Assembly: GCA_013400155.1 (NCBI GenBank)
Contig: VXBM01001318.1
Span: 11,022-75,021 of the forward strand
Reading direction: 5' to 3'
Length of the DNA: 64,000 bases
Source of the DNA: Helopsaltes ochotensis
Taxonomy: Eukaryota > Chordata > Aves > Passeriformes > Locustellidae
Within the stretch, counting starts at the first letter, position 1, and the number at the start of each line of letters is the position of its first letter. Positions 38,018-49,173 of this stretch are shown here, in pieces. The notes under the pieces were generated by a model, which made no database searches, was not told where the DNA came from, and was given only the letters and a program-made list of their open reading frames with translations. Both the position numbers and the translations under genes were made by a program.

Positions 38018-38362
38018 TGTTGCTCTGATTTTTGCAGCCTTTCTGATGTGTTTCTTAGCTGTTAGAATGGAGTCAGAATCCTCAATGTTTAGGCAGTGCT
38101 TTGCCTTTCTCACGCTGGTGTTATCTGTAAGATAGGGTTTGTTTGGGGAATGGATTGGTAAATATCACACGCCTTTGGATGCAAATTGTACTGACTGACC
38201 GTCAGCTGGGCCAGTGGAGAGGAGAGGTGTTCACCTTCTCATCCAATCCCTGGCATGGACCTGCGGTCTACTTAAGAAAGAAAGAATAAACAAAAGGCCT
38301 CTTTTGGGTCCTTCTCCTCATCGAGTGTCCTGTGTGGTTCTTGTTGAGCTGAACAGCCCACA
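38018..38362 (+). mobile_element. Solo LTR, 345 bp, with exact 6-bp target duplication
   Basis: The unit starts TGTTGCTCTG, ends GCCCACA and is flanked on both sides by CATGTG (38012-38017 and 38363-38368). Inside are ATTGG and CCAAT words, a TA-rich CTACTTAAGAAAG and AATAAA at 38285-38290, followed by a T/G-rich U5-like tail. A 6-bp duplication is typical of class II (beta/alpha-retrovirus-like) insertions. The flanking hexamer is partly TG-repetitive, so a chance match is not excluded. Confidence 0.68.
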
Positions 38363-38368
38363 CATGTG

Positions 38369-41300
38369 TATTCTTTTTCCTCAACTGTGTCCTTTGTTTT
38401 TCTGCATAAAGTAAATGCTCCTCTCTGCAACATGTTTAAGCCATTTTACCTTTTTTGCTACTGGCACTTGCAGTTTGCTGTGATCCTTGGTGTTAATCTT
38501 TCTTCCAAACTAACCGTTTATCTCAGTGGCATCTGGGTAGCAAAGAAAAAAAAGTTATTTGAAATTTTGCCAAAAATATATCTTTAAAATCAACAGTCTG
38601 GTAGAAACAACACAGTTTCTGGTTTTCCAGATTTGTAAATATGGTGCAAAGTGCATCTAACATATTTTAATGTAAATATTTTAAAGGAGAGGGAGAGAAA
38701 TGAGCTTATCTTTTCTCTTTGGCTAGGCATATCTTTTGGCAATAAGATATAGGTAGACCTTTAAGCAGAAAGAAGAGTATACATTCATATATAAACAGTA
38801 AATTTAAGCTCAGGAGTCTTTTTTACGTTTTCCCGATTCAACACCAGAATTTCCAAACACTAAAAACAATCTTCAGCCTTTCATTTGTGACATAATTGTA
38901 GCCATTTAACTGGGGTCTAAATGCCTGCCCATCTCAGGGTATCTGCTGTGATGTGATAAGGCCAAGAGCTCTGCAGGATAATAACACTCCAATTTATTCA
39001 CCTGCAAAAGCAATCTACTCCAAAGTGCCTCATTCTGGTAACAAGCCTTAAAATGACACCTCTAAAATGGCCTAATCTCAGTAAAATGTGTTTCCCAGTG
39101 TAAAAGGCTTCTTCTAGTCTTCTGGAGAAGTTCTGGTCAAATGAGAAAGAAACCCCATTTATCTGCCCCTTCATTCATCTGAGACACTTTTGTCCCTCTG
39201 CTTTTGGTCTGGCAAACCAGGAAACTCTGCTTCCATGTTCCCAATCATAACCACCAGTTTGTGTTCGGTTTCTTAATCCTTCTTGACCTATATCTCCCAC
39301 ATAATAAAAATAACTCACTGGAGTAAAATCTAATTTGGGCACACACAGTTGTTTCAGGAGAAACGAACCTTACAGAGCTGGGCAGAAATCCCATTTAACT
39401 CCTTTTGACCTGAAAAGAGCAAGCCATAGCAAGCAGGCTGTACAATTCCTGCCAGACAGGGCAGGAGAACGTCCTTCCTGGTTCCTCTGGACTGTTCTAT
39501 ATATAGATGTTATTATTATGTGACCATAAAATTGTCTACTCCCTCTCAGATTTAACCACAGAAATTTTTAATAAGTAATGTGTCTAATGTATTAGATATT
39601 AAACTAGACATTAGCTGCCAGATCTCACTAAGCTGTGCAAAATTATTTTAGCTACTTATCAAGGTGATATCTGCCGCAATCCCATTTTTAACAAAGCACT
39701 GTAAAAAGCAAAATCTCTCATGCAAAATTCACGGGAGGACCTTGTCATTGCCCCTAATCAAAAGGGAGCAAATGAGCTCTGCCACAGAAATCCATCTCTT
39801 TCCTCCTACGTGTATAAATAAGGAACTTCTGCTTCCAGATGAATCCTCAGAAATCGAGTTCATCGTTCTCTTACTGACACAAGCCACTTAAATGACAAAT
39901 ATGCATAATAAACCTTTGTCTGCCCTCTTTATTTAATGTGGCTCTTGCACCACTTCCACACTGCTAAATTCCATTTCTTTGGAAACACAAACTAGAGGTG
40001 CTGCCATACGGGTTCACAGCATTTATATCTTTAATATTCTTAGTTTCATGCCCTTTATTTGCTGGGCTGCTCTTTTGAAATCATGGTGTTTATGCTCTAA
40101 ATGAATTAGAAGAATTTAAGCTCTAAACCACACTTGAAGTGTGCTCCTTTTAAAAAGTTTCTGATGTGTAAAAAAGAAACCTGATATGGATATTGACAGT
40201 TATCCACATAGCTGAAAAATAAACCCAAAACAGCAAAATCAGATAAGGATAAAATTCTTCATGAATGCATAAAATTCAAGATTTGGCCAAAAGATTGGTA
40301 CTACATCAGAAAGCAAGAGAGGGGTTTAATTAATTGCCTGAGCTTAAATATATATTGAGATTTTTTTTTTTTTTATCTTTGAAGAGCACACAAGTTTAAA
40401 AGTATTTCAAAACAGATGTATTGAAAGGACAAAAAAAGCATGCAAGCTCCTGCCCACCACAGGGGATGGCACTGCACATTGCATATAAATTGTTCAGCAA
40501 AAAGCTCTTTGTCTGGCTAAAATTGAAATCTGTGTTCTTATCCAGCAATACATTGGTGAGTACTAATAAGTAGGGACTGATTAATTATTCACTGCCAAAT
40601 TTGTATGTTTGGACCGAATTCTTATCCTATGCTGCTTTTGTTCCAAATTCCATCAACATCGTCAAATACTGGAAACTGGAGTGACACAAACCAGTGGAGA
40701 GCATTCCAATCCAAAACAAAAACAAAAGGTTGAGCTGGACCCCGATTTGCTTTGGACAGCTTCTTAGGTGGTTCTGACTTGATTTTCTCTCAGACTGGAG
40801 CATTTCTCATGTTCCCTGATGAAAATCATTGATCAGTGTAACGAGCACGTTTGAGGAGGGCTGAGCAGAGGGATGGAGGAGGGATGATCTGAGCCCTTTG
40901 TTACTCACACACCCTAACCCCCCATCCCCCAGTAAATCTGACAGGCTCCAAACATTAAATTAACTGAAAGGAAAACCTCACTTTGAACCGTGCTTCCCCA
41001 CACGTATCAAACAGCCCGTGAAACGATTAGATAGATTTTATCTAGATATATCTATATATCTTAGATTTTATGCCTGAATCCATTGAACACTGTGGAGGGG
41101 AAAGGAAAAAAGAAAAAAAAAAAGGGAAATTCATGGCTGAATATGTGCTCACCAAAACCTTCCCTGCTTTAACTCTGTAGCTGAGTGGATCCGAGGGGTG
41201 CAAAGCACTCAGCACACTGAATAGCCCAGTGAAATATGAATATTTAAAAGAACACAGCCAGGTAAATTGGTTTCCTCCAAGGAACCCTGGGCATGCCCAT

Positions 41301-44300
41301 TGCTCTCCCTACATGGATTTAGGGCAATCAGCCAAGAACTGCTCATGGCAAGCCAACAGATATGGAAAAGAATGATGCTCCAGAGCCAGGAAGAAAACGT
41401 GATCGTGGGGTTGATGATGCTGTGCTTCTTCAGGGGCCCGTGTGTCACAGGCAGGAGCACAGAGTGTGTCACTAAGGATGGGAATTCTGCAGCCCCATGA
41501 CATCCAGCAGGGAGCAGGCTGCAGCTCCCAACAGCAACGCTGAATTTCTGCTCTCCTGGTGAAGCCCCATACAAAACCATGTAAAATTCAGCACGGGGAG
41601 GTTAATGGCAGTGAACTAGAATAAAACTAAATGTCACTACATGTTACTTTTCTGTAGAACCTTCTAAGTAGATAAGACATGTTCAGGAAGCTGTAAAATG
41701 TGCCCTTTCCTTACAAGAAAAAGGTCAGTTCTGTGCTAACAAATTGTAATCGGTTAGTCATAAATGATCAAATCAGCAGCTGAAATATGGTACCTTACAT
41801 GTAATTTAAATACTGCTACAACTGCTCGAGTCACAGAGAAGCCCACTTTGCGCCGTGCAAACTGCTGCATGCATTAAAATGATGCAAATTCGTGAAAATA
41901 TGAACACAATATCATGTGGAAGGAAGGAATTACCAATTTCACAGCAATGAAACATGCTTAAATAACCAATTATACAGTTGCCTTTGGCATTAAAGGGCGA
42001 TACAAGAAATGCTTCAGCAAAGCCTGTGATTCAGTGGTTCTCTGCTGCTTTAAGAGACCAGCTCCACAAAACAATCAGCCCTGCTGGTTTTCAAAGCAGT
42101 GAAGGAGCAGAAGTTCTGCTGCTCCTTGCAGGCATCACTCAGGAAGCTGAAGTTCCCTTTGCACCATTCCCAGCACACAGTTTTATAAAGAACCACCCAG
42201 CACACAGAGCAGCGGGCCATTGCCTCCCTCTTCTCTCTCCAGAAATAAAAATCAGCAAAGCCAGTATTAATCTGCAAAAAAATCCAACGCCACAAATGCA
42301 ATATTGGGATAGTTTTGTTAAGATAAAAGAAACCAGTTCTTGTCTCAAGGTCAGATGCGACTTTTGCTATGCGCCTATTAATAACAACAACACTGTGCCA
42401 CAAAAGTAAAGATTTTTTCTTTTTTTAATCAGCTGTGTGCTTATTTCAGCATTTCTTCCTGTTCTGGTGTCCAGAGTGCTTTAGATCCTTAATAACAAGT
42501 GTCCCATTCAAAGAGGGTTCAAATTATGGGGTGCAGACAGACTTTCCTTAGAAAAATAGGTCCTGGGCCCCCACCTGCTGAGAAAGGACCAGCTCAATAC
42601 TCAGTTCAGAGTAACCTTAGGGGTATTTCGCAGTGATTTCTCACACTGGTGCAGCACATACTGTGCTCGATAGCAAAAGGCTAATTATCGATGTTACTTT
42701 AATTCCCAGCCACTCACCAGCCTGTACAGTAAGGTTGTGGGTGGGTGTTGTTTCTTTTTTTCCCTTTGAACGCTGTATTGAGCCATGCATTTCAAAGCTG
42801 ACAGGCCAACTTTAAAGCTGAAATGCACGCACTGAATGCTAATGCTTCCGAGGCAAGAACAAGCGTATTCAGCTCTAGCACACATTCAGAGCCACTTCAG
42901 TAAAATTTACTCAAGCCAATATTTGGTGAAATGCAGGGAGAAGATATAATCAGCGAGCAGAAATGCTGCAGCTCTTCTCTTCACTCACACTGAAACACTG
43001 CTCTGAAATCTCCTTCTGACTCTGCATTTCGGGCAGCTGCCCAGCTGTGCTCACACCCATCACTGCCAGCTGCAACAACATTTATCTACTCATGACTTAA
43101 AAAATGAGATAAAAAATGACTGAAGTAGTTATGGTTCCTGTGTTCTTTTCAAAAACTTAACTTCTATATCCTTCAAGACAAAGACCAATTTTACCATGCA
43201 GAAAAAGTTGGGTTTATCCTGATTATTTAAATTATTTTGTTTATTTGATTCACTCTTTGCCGTGTCTCACAGGAAATGTAGTTCTTTACAGAAAGGTGTA
43301 AACTCTTCTCAACTCAGAAAAGAGTTTAACATGGTTGCAATTTTCTGCTTCATTCCTTGTTAGAAGGGATAAATAAAAGAATAAAACTCAATAAAAGAAT
43401 AAAAGAAACAATACTCATGGAACTTCTGCTGGTATTTCAGTTCATTTTTTAATCTGCATATCTAGGTTTACAAATGGCCAACATCTGAATTGCAGTGAGG
43501 CCAGTGAAACTTTAATTTCTCTAGCTAAAGCAGGTTCTGAGTGACTCAGAACTTAAATTCTTGCTTGAAATAGCTTAGCACTGAATCTCATTTTATTTCT
43601 TAAGGTTTGATTTCTATAGTCCCTTTTTGTCCAAGTTAGATTTGTATGGTGTGACTGTGAGAAAAACAGTACTAATGGTAGTAATTATTCCTTAGATGAC
43701 ACTGCCTCACTTAAAATTGTAATTTTTTAAGGAAGTTTACTGTAATTTTGTAATGCAACCAGCTCCCTGATCCCCTCTTTTTGAAAGGCATCTTTCACTT
43801 TAAATTCCCTTTTGGGTACATAAAACTGCAGGAAATGCAAAGCTGCAAGCAACCCACAGGTACTTCACTTTTGAGTTTGTGTCACATCTATTTCATGTTT
43901 GCTTGTCCAGTGAGCAACACAAACTGCTTTCAATTTCAGTATTGTCCTTTGATAATAAAAGCAATATTCTAGGATAAAGTTATGCACCTTGCCTACAATT
44001 TGGAGGCTGCAGAGAATCTCTCATCCTTTTCTGAACAGCTGGGACTGGAAATGAAACAGAGGCTCTTTCAAGGTGGCAGCTCTGTAAGGAACATTGCCCA
44101 TTTCTTTTTTGCTTTAATCTTTTAATCCTACTAATCCATATTATTTACTCTTTTTTTTTTTTTTCCTTTTTCCCTCCTGTGTCTAAACTGATGCTTCTGT
44201 CCTTGTATAGGCACTTTCTGCTCTTTATTGTTTATTGTTTACTCCATATCTTTGAAAGGAGCGTTAGAACAAAAGTTTCAGTGACTTTGACAGAACTTGA

Positions 44301-44529
44301 ATGGATCTAAGGTGAAAATTTGAAAGGTGTTTTCAACCAAGCAATGAAGTTTTAGAAGAGTTTCCTTATGACAGTGATGACTTAGTGATAGAATTTGAAA
44401 CTTTGCTGAAAGGACTGCATGACAGATTATATCTAAAATTATCATTGTCTATGATAATAGCAATGAGTTGAAAGAGGAGAGCTTTCCATTAGCACCAATA
44501 TTCCTACACCATGCCAGAAAAACAGAGTG
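38369..44529. other. Unique DNA, no gene seen
   Basis: Over 6 kb without a recognisable exon or mobile element. An AT palindrome-rich patch occurs at 41028-41070 (ATCTAGAT and TATATCTATATAT words). AATAAAAG-like words recur at 43370-43410, and short T runs lie near 40361 and 44152. Confidence 0.5.
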
Positions 44530-44654
44530 TCATAAAATGGTTGAGGTCAGAAGAGATCTTAAAAATCATCTCATTACACCCCCTGCCATGGGGGGATGTT
44601 CCTGGTTGCTCCAAGTCCCATCCAGCCTGGCCTGGGACAGGGATTGGGGTTCCC
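44530..44654 (-). mobile_element. CR1 LINE, 3'-end fragment, minus strand
   Basis: On the plus strand the reverse complement of the CR1 tail is readable in order: CATAAAATGGTTGAGGTCAG, AGAGATCTTAAAAATCATCT, CCCCTGCCATGGGG, TGGTTGCTCCAAGTCCCATC, CAGCCTGGCCTGGGACA. The orientation is therefore minus. Its 5' part is absent, and it ends 130 bp before the long LTR. Confidence 0.87.
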
Positions 44655-44783
44655 ATATTAGAAATGAGTGCGTTATTTTAAATAAAATCAAATACCTGTG
44701 ACTTCATAACTTGCCTTGCAAAACTTTGTTTCTCAACTACTTGAGATTGTGGGATGCCTTATGGGCTTTCCAGGCAAAGTTTG

Positions 44784-45383
44784 TGTACTGGTTTGAAAGC
44801 AAAAACCAGAAAAGACTTCAAGTCAGAAACACAATTTAATGAGAGGAAAAGAAAAGATATAAAAAAAAAAAATAAATAGTACAAAAAAAAATCCCTGACA
44901 GAGTCAGAATACAACCTGACACCCTGTTAGGGTGGTAGTGGCAGTCCAGATGAGATGGTCTTGTCAAAGCAGTGATTCCTGTAGAAACGTCTGGTAGCTC
45001 TTGTCTCCTCTGGGATCCAGTGGGTAAAAGCTGCCTGTGTTGTCTCAAACCCTGGATTATATCCAGGTGGGAATGCCTGGCTCCTCCCCCTGGGCAGAGC
45101 ACCCCACAATGGGATGTTCCCACTCCATGAGCCATGCAGTGGTCCTCGATGGCCCATCAAACAGAGATAACTCCTGGAGGGAGTTATCTATGAGTCATGC
45201 AGTGGTCCTCGATGGCCCATCAACAGAGATAACTCCTGGAGGGAGTTATCTATGAGTCATGTGGCGAGGCATTGTTAGGCTCGTTAACAGAAGATAAGGA
45301 AAACATTGCCCCACCTTAGCTCCAACGGCTCATGGGGATAGAATACATACCCTGGGCACAATCTTGCATTGCAACCTAGGACA
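44784..45383 (-). mobile_element. Solo LTR, family B (ERVL-like), complete copy
   Basis: On the minus strand it starts TGTCCTAGGTTGCAATG and ends CCAGTACA. It is flanked by an exact 5-bp duplication GTTTG (44779-44783 and 45384-45388), the length typical of ERVL-like elements. A TATA-like GATATAAT lies at plus 45057-45063 and an ATTAAA signal at plus 44835-44840. A 62-63 bp unit is tandemly duplicated within it. An inverted relative lies at 59222-59712 with a different duplication, so both are independent insertions. Confidence 0.9.
45127..45261 (+). repeat. Tandem duplication with hairpins inside the family B LTR
   Basis: Units at 45127-45189 (63 bp) and 45190-45251 (62 bp) are near identical and differ mainly by one A; a third unit begins at 45252 but stops after ATGAGTCATG. 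Each unit contains the perfect 10-bp stem AGATAACTCC/GGAGTTATCT with a 5-base loop TGGAG. Confidence 0.93.
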
Positions 45384-45388
45384 GTTTG

Positions 45389-46119
45389 CTACACAGGTTT
45401 TACCTCTGAGCTGACTGAAATCACAGAATTCAGTATTTCTTCCCAAGGAGATCAGATGATGTGCCTGGTGTCCATCCTCCTCCCCTCACCATGCACAAAC
45501 ACAAGTAACTTCACCAGCAATAAATGCCAAATGCCCATGAAGTTTCCAAAAAGAAGCTCATCAAGCTCCACTCAAGACTTGCTAATGGATTTCCTTGCCG
45601 TGAGACACTTCATCATCCTCATAAATTCATTTTCACAAGGCAAAATTTAATTTGCTGTGGACAAGATTAGAAGGTCATAAACAAAACGCTGTCATTCAGC
45701 TTGCCCTTTCAAGTCAGTTCAAAATATGATACATGGTCTGCTTAATTGTGTTAGAATTTGGTGTGACTATCCAGCTCCTCCAAGATCCGCCTCTTTAGCA
45801 TGGTGAGCATCACTGAGCAGATTCAAAACGTGCAGCACCATCACAGGCAGGAATCTGAGTAAAAAACTGACAGCTACAAGCTGGGAATGCCAAAGTTCCC
45901 ATTAGCTCCTCTGAGTTGTGAACTAAATACAAAGAATTAGCAAGTACAAATGTAGAATCTTACTGCTACAGCAGGTAACAGCACGCAGAAGGTTAAGGGA
46001 GATAAAAAAAGACCTTTTTTTTTGTTGTTCACACCACTGCTGCCAGTTATGTTCTGAATATTTTAAGCCTGCAAAGGTTCAAAAAGTAAATAAATTCCCA
46101 GATGAGAAGTCTAAAGGGG
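45389..46119. other. Unique DNA, no gene seen
   Basis: No recognisable gene or repeat between the family B LTR and the A/C patch. Confidence 0.5.
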
Positions 46120-46167
46120 AAAAAAAAACACACAAAACAAAACCAAACAAAACCAAAAAACACCAAC
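46120..46167 (+). repeat. A/C-only low-complexity patch
   Basis: Forty-eight bases of A and C only, with CAAAAC-like words, similar in texture to the longer tract at 31.0-31.2 kb. Confidence 0.85.
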
Positions 46168-46334
46168 TCTTTCCCTGGGAAATGAAAGAACAGAGAATGG
46201 GAACCAGATAAGTGCTAATGGCACAAAACAGGTTTTTCTCTCCACTCTCTCTCCATCGAACACGGATTTGTGTAAAGTGCATCACACAGAGTGCTGCTGG
46301 CATGGAGAAAGTGCTGCCACAGTGAGGGAGCCTA

Positions 46335-46612
46335 CACAAGGATGGAGAGGAACTCCTTACAAGAGTGACAGGACAAAGGGGAATGATTTCGAAGTAAAAC
46401 GGAGTAGGTTTAAATTTGAGATTAAGAAGAAATTTTTTCCTGTGAGGGTGGTGAGGCACAAGAAGCCCAGAGAAGCTGTGGCTGCCCCGTCCTGGAAGTG
46501 TCCACAGCCAGTTTGGATGAGGCTTGGAACAACCTGGTCAAGTGGAAGGCGTTGAGTCCAATCTTTAAGGTCCAATCCAACCCAAACCATTCTGGGATCC
46601 TCAGTCCGACAC
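46335..46612 (+). mobile_element. CR1 LINE, longer 3'-end fragment
   Basis: This is the longest CR1 3' end in the window. GATGGAGAGGAACTCCTTAC, AGAGTGACAGGACAAAGGGG, GTAGGTTTAAATTTGAGATT, AAGAAGAAATTTTTTCCTGT, GAGGGTGGTGAGGCAC, GCCCAGAGAAGCTGTGG, CTGGAAGTGTCCA, GGCTTGGAACAACCTGGTC, ATCTTTAAGGTCC and AACCCAAACCATTCTGGGAT occur in CR1 order. It is noncoding here. The terminal octamer repeat is degenerate. Confidence 0.92.
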
Positions 46613-49071
46613 TCAGAGGACAAAGGAGAGATTACCAGGGGAAAAAAATCATTTTTAGTGTGAGTTATTTGCAAATCACCTGGTGGTGTCACAGCTGTGT
46701 TTTGTTTGAAAGTCATAAAAAATAACTTGAGTTATGGAATGGGTCAAGTGGCTCAGGCAGTGCCCAGTTCGGTGACACAGGAGCTTGTGGGCACCTCTGA
46801 CTGTCACATGCTGCAGGCTGAGGGGACGTGACTCCTGCAGGTTAAAAAAACGCTAACACAATGCAGAAAATAATCAAAGTGCCGCAGTAGCACCACAGTT
46901 TTTAACACAAACTAAACCAGAAATGATCCATATTTCTGAGACTTAGCTTGAAATACAAAGGCTCTCCACAGCAGGACAGTCACACTGGATTTCAGTTTGA
47001 TTCTGTGGGTTTTTGCTTGCAAAACCACGAGACTGATCCTAATGAGTGTTTACTATCGAAATAAAGAACTCAAGAACACTTTAAGCCTTTTTGAAACAGG
47101 TCTCTGATACTCCATCTCACATTTAACCTTCAATTATAAAATGAGAGGGACAATGTATTTCAGTCTCTCATTGTATTATGATAAGGATTTAAATGAGTTC
47201 AGGTATTTGTAGCACAGTGGTTAGGCTAATGGTGAGAGCAATTTGCAGAAATGGCCGCTATTTCTCACTCAGTGGATTTGAAATATCCTCAACTTTTATG
47301 CACAAAATCTTCATCTTTGCCCTGATATTTAAGAAGCAGAGGCACTTATTAACCTGAGATGATTTTCTGTTCCACTGACATTATATCCTAAATTTATATT
47401 GTTACAGAAGACTGAATATTCCCATAATGAACTTGCTCATAATGCAATCATTAATATCTCTGTTCAAACCCAGAATTATGGAAGACTTAATTTTGTTGTT
47501 ATTGGGTAGAGATAAAAGTTGGGGTGACATTTTAGGTTGAGTTCCCTTGCTCCTGTCTTGGTTTTCTTTTTAAAGGGACATCATTAGAATATTCTAAGCC
47601 TTTTGGAATGCATACACAGCATGGAAATCTGATTAACAGCTTTTAATGGCAAAACTGTAGGAAAATAACCAAAATAACACAGTCCAGTTGAAAAAAATAG
47701 AAACACCTCATGTTAGACAGAAGAAACAACAGAACACCCACTGTCAAACGCCCACTGACAAGACTGGATATACCCTTTACTTTCTATAATGCCTTTTACT
47801 TAATCAACGCAATTTTTCCCAAGAATAATGTTTTCCTGAGCCATACTGAGTCACAAAAATCATTACATCAGAACATACAAATTAATGTTAACAATAATTA
47901 TGCCAGGTAGCATGTCAGTACTGAAAGAGAGGTGAAAATTATGTATTTTCCAAGAGCACCAGCATTGGAATTTGCATGCAGTACAATGAGAACCGAATTT
48001 CTTCCACCCCAAAGAATTCCTGCAGAATTCCTTCAGACAGAACACGAAACCAGTTCACTTTTTCAGAAAGCATTTTTACTAAATCACTTCATAAGCAAAA
48101 AAAACCCTCCTGTAGCATCAATCAGACATAACTTAGTGCATCAGCAAGCAAGTTTATTCCCTGTCATATTAAAACTGGTGAAAGAATCATTAAGTCTTTT
48201 TTTTTTTAATTATTATTCTCCAGCTGAGCTGTGTTTTCATTTTTTGTGTGCCTGTGTGGCAGATGCTGCTCCAGCCTGGGGTGTGCATCCCACAGCCTGC
48301 TGAGAACCCAGGCAGGGCCAGCAGAAAGATGGGAGCTTCATGAATAAACATTTGCTTAAAAAAAACCAAAAAAACCACATTATTTCATCACATTCCCTTT
48401 CTAGCGCGGTTCCTCCCCATCTGTAAATTGAAGCAGTGGCAAGGAAAACCTACTGCAGTGCTTCAGTTTCTGCTGGCACAGAGATTTATGTGGGCCCACA
48501 ACAGGCATCTGCAGAACAGCAGTGGCCCCAAATTCACAAGCTTCCCATCGAGACCATTATTTCATCCCCTTGGGGGTTCCCACCTCCCTCCATTTTTTTT
48601 TTACCAGGATAAAGCAAGGAAAAAGAATTCATCAGAAAAAGAACGGGGAAATGGCTTTCATTTCCAACATTTGGATTTGTTTCTTTGCAGTGCAGGTTCT
48701 GTAGTACCAGCAGGAGCAGGTTTACATTAAAGGAGGACAGCGTGAATTCCCACAGCACAGGAAATTAATCAACTTTCAGAAATTATTCCTGGTTGCAGAT
48801 ATCCAATTCGAAACACATGTAAAGAGTCACGTTTTGCAGTGTGCAGAACTTGTCTTCAGGATCAGGTGTTTTAATATTTAAATGGACATTCAAAAGTAGT
48901 AGGTGCTTCAAAAGCCTGACCTTGGGCTTTACCACTCAAATAAAGAAGCACTCACACAAAAATTGACAAAAATGTCTCCTTCTCCAGTTCAACCATTCCT
49001 ACTTTGTCTTTTCTCTTACTATTTCTAAATATCATGCATGTGTCACGTAGAAAAATAAACTGTGTCAGGAG
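46613..49071. other. Unique DNA, no gene seen
   Basis: AT-rich unique sequence, with TAAT words near 47380-47480 and 47860-47900. A short T run lies at about 48198-48208. No gene recognised. Confidence 0.5.
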
Positions 49072-49137
<66 letters not shown>

Positions 49138-49138
49138 G

Positions 49139-49172
<34 letters not shown>
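49072..49172 (+). repeat. Poly(A) tract, about 100 bp, one interruption
   Basis: A61, then TCTGGG (49133-49138), then A34. It may be two merged A runs or an old tail. No retrotransposon body is recognisable upstream. Confidence 0.96.
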
Positions 49173-49173
<1 letters not shown>

